Assembly (NCBI RefSeq): GCF_030531065.1
Contig: NZ_JAUNOQ010000007.1
Location: forward strand, 62,001 to 126,000
Direction: 5' to 3'
Source: Phascolarctobacterium sp.
Lineage (GTDB): Bacteria; Bacillota; Negativicutes; Acidaminococcales; Acidaminococcaceae
Length of the DNA: 64,000 nt
Shown: positions 60,669 through 64,000 of the stretch, in pieces
How the letters are laid out: each line of letters starts with the position of its first letter
Position numbering within the stretch: the stretch's first letter is position 1
Program-made: the position numbers and the translations under genes
The notes under the pieces: generated by a model
The model's input: only the letters and a program-made list of their open reading frames with translations
Databases searched by the model: none
Told to the model about the DNA's origin: nothing

Positions 60669-61895
60669 ATGAAATATTTGGAGCGCACATTGGAACGCAA
60701 ATTCTTACGCATGAGTTCTTTTTTTAAGGCTGTTCTTGTAACGGGCGCAAGGCAGGTTGGCAAGACAACAATGCTAAAGCATTTGGCCGCGGAGCAGGCG
60801 CGTACTTATGTTTCTATGGATAACATTATGGCGCGGACGCTTGCAAAATCTGATCCAGTATTGTTTTTTCAAACCTATAAGCCGCCAATTATTATTGATG
60901 AGATACAGAAAGCGCCGGAACTATTTGAACAGATAAAAATTATGTGTGATGAAAGCGCAGAACGCGGGAGATTTTGGCTGACCGGCTCACAACAATACAA
61001 TATGATGAGAAATATCCGTGAAACCTTGGCCGGAAGAGTTGGAATTTTGGAACTTTACAGCCTTTCAAAGAACGAGGTGGAAGGATTGCTTTTTCCTAAC
61101 GAGCTTGATTTTTCACTTCCTTGTTTTTTGCAAAGACAATCGCTTGTGAAAAAGAATGATATTGTGGATGTGTTTGAACATATCTGGCGCGGAGGTATGC
61201 CGGACGTGTTACTGGCAGATGCGGAACAAAGGCAGGAATACTTTAATTCCTATATTGAAACCTATCTCATGCGTGATGTATCTGAAGCAGGCGCAATTAC
61301 GGATACGGTTCGTTTTCGCAAATTTTTGAGTGCTTGCGCCGCGTTGGTTGCGGAACAAGTTAATTATAAGACATTGGCAGACGCAGCGGAAATATCACAG
61401 CCGACAGCTAAGGAATGGGGACGGTTGCTGCAAGGCTTAGGTATTATCTATTTGTTGCAGCCTTATGCCAACAATGAGCTGAAACGTCTTACTAAAACGC
61501 CGAAGCTATATTTTTGCGATACGGGATTATGCGCTTATTTGTCGATGTGGCTTACTCGAGACACTCTGATGAACGGAGCGGCCAGCGGGCACTATTTTGA
61601 AAATTACGTAGTAATTGAATTGCTCAAAAATTTTGCTTATGCGCCTTCTAAGGCTACTCTGACCTATTATCGGGATTCTAACGCCAAAGAGATAGATGTG
61701 TTTGTGGAACAAAATGGCGTAATACATCCTTTGGAAATAAAAAAATCCGCCAATCCGGATCGGCGAGAAGTTAAAAAGTATGAACTGCTTGATAAGGTAA
61801 ATGTGGAGCGCGGCAGTGGAGGTATTATCTGTATGTGCGAGGAAGTCATTCCGATTGACGCTAAAAACTGTTTCATCCCTTGCAACTTAATTTGA
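60669..61895 (+). CDS. AAA_14/DUF4143 ATPase
   Basis: A 408-residue COG1373-type ATPase. Walker A VTGARQVGKTTMLKHL near residue 30, Walker B IIDEIQKAPELFEQIK, sensor WLTGSQQYNMM, AGRVGILELYSLS, then DUF4143 with ISQPTAKEWGRLLQGLGIIYLLQP and TPKLYFCDTGLCAYL, and the nuclease-like YRDSNAKEIDVFVEQ. It preserves every motif the pseudo-ATPase at 7.5 kb has lost. Function of the family is open. Confidence 0.88.
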   Translation: MKYLERTLERKFLRMSSFFKAVLVTGARQVGKTTMLKHLAAEQARTYVSMDNIMARTLAKSDPVLFFQTYKPPIIIDEIQKAPELFEQIKIMCDESAERGRFWLTGSQQYNMMRNIRETLAGRVGILELYSLSKNEVEGLLFPNELDFSLPCFLQRQSLVKKNDIVDVFEHIWRGGMPDVLLADAEQRQEYFNSYIETYLMRDVSEAGAITDTVRFRKFLSACAALVAEQVNYKTLADAAEISQPTAKEWGRLLQGLGIIYLLQPYANNELKRLTKTPKLYFCDTGLCAYLSMWLTRDTLMNGAASGHYFENYVVIELLKNFAYAPSKATLTYYRDSNAKEIDVFVEQNGVIHPLEIKKSANPDRREVKKYELLDKVNVERGSGGIICMCEEVIPIDAKNCFIPCNLI

Positions 61896-61922
61896 AAAAG
61901 GACTTGTAATTCTCAAAACATC

Positions 61923-61973
61923 AACGCCGCCGGGCGGACGCAGATGAAAAGCGTTTTGCCGGGCGGCGTTTTT
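61923..61973. terminator. Terminator between the ATPase and trxA (convergent)
   Basis: AACGCCGCC (61923-61931) pairs with GGCGGCGTT (61962-61970), then TTTG. Confidence 0.75.
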
Positions 61974-61984
61974 GATTTGCAGTT

Positions 61985-62290
61985 TTATTCCGTCAACGCG
62001 GCCAGCGCTTGCTTGTCGTGCAGGCCGACGGCGGATTTAACCAGCTTGCCGTTTTTGAAAACCAGCAGCGAGGGAATGGACATGATGCCGAATTTTTCGG
62101 CGAGCTCGCCGTTGGCGTCCACGTTTACTTTAGCGACCTTCACTTCGGGATGCTCCGCCGCGAAGGCTTCTAAAATCGGGCCCTGCATGCGGCAGGGACC
62201 GCACCATTCCGCCCAAAAATCTACCAGGACGGTTTTGTCGCCGGCGAGTACTTCGTCCGCAAAATTAGCGGCTGTGATTTCTAATGCCAT
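61985..62290 (-). CDS. trxA: Thioredoxin
   Basis: A 101-residue thioredoxin with VDFWAEWCGPCRMQGPILE (active site WCGPC), VNVDANGELAEKFGIMSIPSLLVFKNG including the cis-proline. ATG at 62290 follows GAAAGGAG. It is downstream of trxB on the same strand, 230 bases apart. Confidence 0.95.
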   Translation of the reverse strand: MALEITAANFADEVLAGDKTVLVDFWAEWCGPCRMQGPILEAFAAEHPEVKVAKVNVDANGELAEKFGIMSIPSLLVFKNGKLVKSAVGLHDKQALAALTE

Positions 62291-62522
62291 GATGATTCGC
62301 TCCTTTCGAAAAATAAATATTAGTAATGCGAAGCGATTATATATTTTGTCGCTCAATCGCAATTTTCGACGCGCCTTGCGCGCAGAACCATAACAAAATT
62401 TCGGTAAAATTTGTTAGCGGCAAGCCATGACCGCGTACCCTCATTTTTATGGTTCTATTTGCTTATGTGCTAAAATTGCTATTCGCTTTAAGATATAATA
62501 ATCGCTTTTGGCATTTATGATT

Positions 62523-63401
62523 TTATTTTGCGACGCTTTGCGCGCGGATAAATTTCAGCGCGGCGAGCCCGGCGCGCGCTCCTTCGTGGACGGCTTTGGC
62601 GACTTGCATAAGGCCGCCGGTGCAGTCGCCTGCGGCGAACAAGCCGGGGATATTGGTCGCGCAGTTTTCGTCGATGCGGATAAAGCGACCGTCGAGCTGT
62701 GCGCCCAGCTTGCGGGCCAGGTCGGCGCTGTCCGCCGTGCCCAGCGCGATAAAAAGTCCGTCGACTTCCAGCTCGCTGCCGTCGGCGAAGCGCACGCTTT
62801 GCAACTTGCCTGCTCCCGTCAGCGCCGCTAAGGGCTGCGCGATGGCGGCGAAGCCCGCCTGCTTGACTAAGCTGTCGTCCTTACCGTTGGTAAGCACGGT
62901 TACGGATTTCGCCAAATGCTTTAAATATTCCGCTTCGTGCAGGGCGTACGCGCCGCCGCCTGCGACCGCCACGCGCTTGTTGCGGAAGAAAAAGCCGTCG
63001 CAGACGGCGCAGTAGCTGACGCCCCTGCCTTCCAGTTCCGTAAGGCCGGGCAGGTCGAGCGTAATATTTTTCGTGCCGGTGGCGAGAATGAGCGCGGGCG
63101 CGGTCAAGGCTTCGCTTGCGTTTTTCAGCGCCAGCGTAAAAGCGCCGGTATATTCTACGCCCACAACTTCGTCCTGGATAATTGTCGCGCTCAGATTACG
63201 CGCTTGTTCCAGCCCTTCGGCGTAAAGCTTCAGGCCGCTGGCGGCAGCGCCGTAATAATTTTCAATCTTATGGGCGCGGCCTAAGGCTCCCGGCCCGTTT
63301 TCGATAATAGCGGCGCGGATGTTGGCGCGGCACAAATAAAGCGCCGCCGATACTCCCGCGGGTCCGCCGCCGATGATAATAACCTGGAATGGTTCTGTCA
63401 A
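62523..63401 (-). CDS. trxB: Thioredoxin reductase-like flavoprotein
   Basis: A 292-residue FAD/NAD(P) protein. FAD motif IIGGGPAGVSAALYL, redox pair CAVC in GVSYCAVCDGFFFRNKRVAVAGGG, and FAD-binding GLFAAGDCTGG. Close to trxA, which supports the pairing. NADPH preference is not tested. The mscS stop lies 3 bases upstream. Confidence 0.9.
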   Translation of the reverse strand: MTEPFQVIIIGGGPAGVSAALYLCRANIRAAIIENGPGALGRAHKIENYYGAAASGLKLYAEGLEQARNLSATIIQDEVVGVEYTGAFTLALKNASEALTAPALILATGTKNITLDLPGLTELEGRGVSYCAVCDGFFFRNKRVAVAGGGAYALHEAEYLKHLAKSVTVLTNGKDDSLVKQAGFAAIAQPLAALTGAGKLQSVRFADGSELEVDGLFIALGTADSADLARKLGAQLDGRFIRIDENCATNIPGLFAAGDCTGGLMQVAKAVHEGARAGLAALKFIRAQSVAK

Positions 63402-63404
63402 TTT

Positions 63405-64000
63405 TCAGACCTCCTTGTTCGCAGTCTGCGGCTGCTTTTGCTGCTCCGGCTCCTCGACCGGCGGCGTTTCCAGATAAACGCTGCGGCTGGGGAAAGCGCA
63501 GCTGACGCCAGCTTCTTCCAGCAGCTTCATCATTTGCAAATTGATTTCCTGCAAGATATTCAGATATTCGCCGTGGTCGCCGGTGCGGGCGTAGCAGGTG
63601 ACGCGCACGTCCAGGCTGCTTTCGTTATAGGCGACGAAGTGTACGCGCACGTTGTCGCCGTAAATTTTAGGATTGTTTTGCAGATAATTTTTTATTTCGT
63701 CGACGACGTTTTCCATTTGCTCCGCCGTAGTGCCGTAGGTCAATCCTAAAGTAAAATCGACGCGGCGTTTTTCACGCAGGGTGAAATTTGTGATGGGCGT
63801 ATTGCTGAGCAGCGAGTTGGGAATGTAGACGAGCTCTTGCGGAAAAGTGCGGATACAGGTGCTGCGGAAAGAAACTTTTTCCACGACGCCTTCGATACCG
63901 TTGGCCATAATCCAATCGCCGTTTTTAAAAGGTTTGTCCAATATGATAATCAGGCTGCCGAACACGTTGGCCAGCGCGTCCTTGGCGGCGAAAGCCACGG
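63405..64000 (-). CDS. MscS-family mechanosensitive channel, C-terminal part (cut by window edge)
   Basis: About 198 residues of an MscS channel. The pore-helix end AFAAKDALANVFGSLIIILDKPFKNGDWI, the beta domain GIEGVVEKVSFRSTCIRTFPQELVYIPNSLL and the alpha/beta vestibule follow, ending in a glutamine-rich tail. The transmembrane N-terminus lies beyond the window. It releases solutes on osmotic downshock. It ends 3 bases before trxB and probably shares its transcript. Confidence 0.9.
   Translation of the reverse strand, partial: VAFAAKDALANVFGSLIIILDKPFKNGDWIMANGIEGVVEKVSFRSTCIRTFPQELVYIPNSLLSNTPITNFTLREKRRVDFTLGLTYGTTAEQMENVVDEIKNYLQNNPKIYGDNVRVHFVAYNESSLDVRVTCYARTGDHGEYLNILQEINLQMMKLLEEAGVSCAFPSRSVYLETPPVEEPEQQKQPQTANKEV

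Noticed and set aside
1-64000. CRISPR arrays, tRNA and rRNA genes
   Set aside because: No regularly spaced repeats and no recognisable tRNA or rRNA sequence were seen by eye; a tRNAscan or Infernal run would settle this.

Overview
The window is a chromosomal segment of an anaerobic, diderm Firmicute. It most resembles the Negativicutes (Acidaminococcaceae/Phascolarctobacterium-like), but this is inferred from gene content and not proven. Firmicute-type signs are strong AGGAGG ribosome sites, a SAM-I riboswitch on metNIQ, short HisG with HisZ, a YerC/TrpR-like regulator and an ECF importer. Signs of an outer envelope are LPP20- and FlgT-like exported proteins. Anaerobic signs are pyruvate:ferredoxin oxidoreductase, two-subunit Fe-S fumarase, ThiH instead of ThiO, and malic enzyme. 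No rRNA, tRNA or CRISPR array was seen.

Layout. 0-7.5 kb, all on the minus strand: a cut CoA-transferase, an RlmI-type methyltransferase, an NhaC/MleN-type antiporter, an ATC-hydrolase-like protein, an orphan MetQ and a malic enzyme-fumarase operon. 7.5-14 kb is accessory: a pseudo-ATPase without nucleotide-binding motifs, a related intact ATPase, a Phd/ParE-type toxin-antitoxin cassette between 39-bp direct repeats that carry terminators, an AbiH protein, and an HD phosphohydrolase behind a small unknown gene. 14-20.9 kb is a surface-polysaccharide locus on the minus strand: three UDP-deoxyaminosugar enzymes, an acyltransferase broken at a G8 tract, two glycosyltransferases and a small coiled-coil protein. 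An IS30-family element joins this locus to a remnant of a T7-like phage (large terminase, a membrane protein, an excisionase-like protein) at 22-25 kb.

25-36.4 kb: nifJ with a tiny cysteine-rich membrane protein, alr, a thiSFGH-tenI thiazole operon with an attenuator-like leader, a secreted hydrolase and a LysR regulator. 36.4-36.75 kb holds a probable type I toxin with an opposing antisense promoter. 36.9-39.1 kb: AraC regulator, DMT exporter, DUF2000. 39.2-42.1 kb: metNIQ under a SAM-I riboswitch. 42.2-50 kb: yerC-hisZGDCBHAFI, without hisE or a histidinol-phosphatase gene. 50.1-53 kb: a complete ECF transporter. 53.3-53.9 kb: a Phd/PIN toxin-antitoxin pair. 54.2-59.1 kb: five consecutive exported proteins, including FlgT-N-like and LPP20 domains, with no flagellar genes nearby. 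The end holds a DMT transporter, a gene fragment, another DUF4143 ATPase under a large palindromic operator, thioredoxin, thioredoxin reductase and a cut MscS channel.

The best candidates for new biology are the five-gene exported cluster, the G8 phase-variable acyltransferase, the convergent type I toxin-antitoxin locus, the HD + small protein + AbiH group and the pseudo-ATPase.
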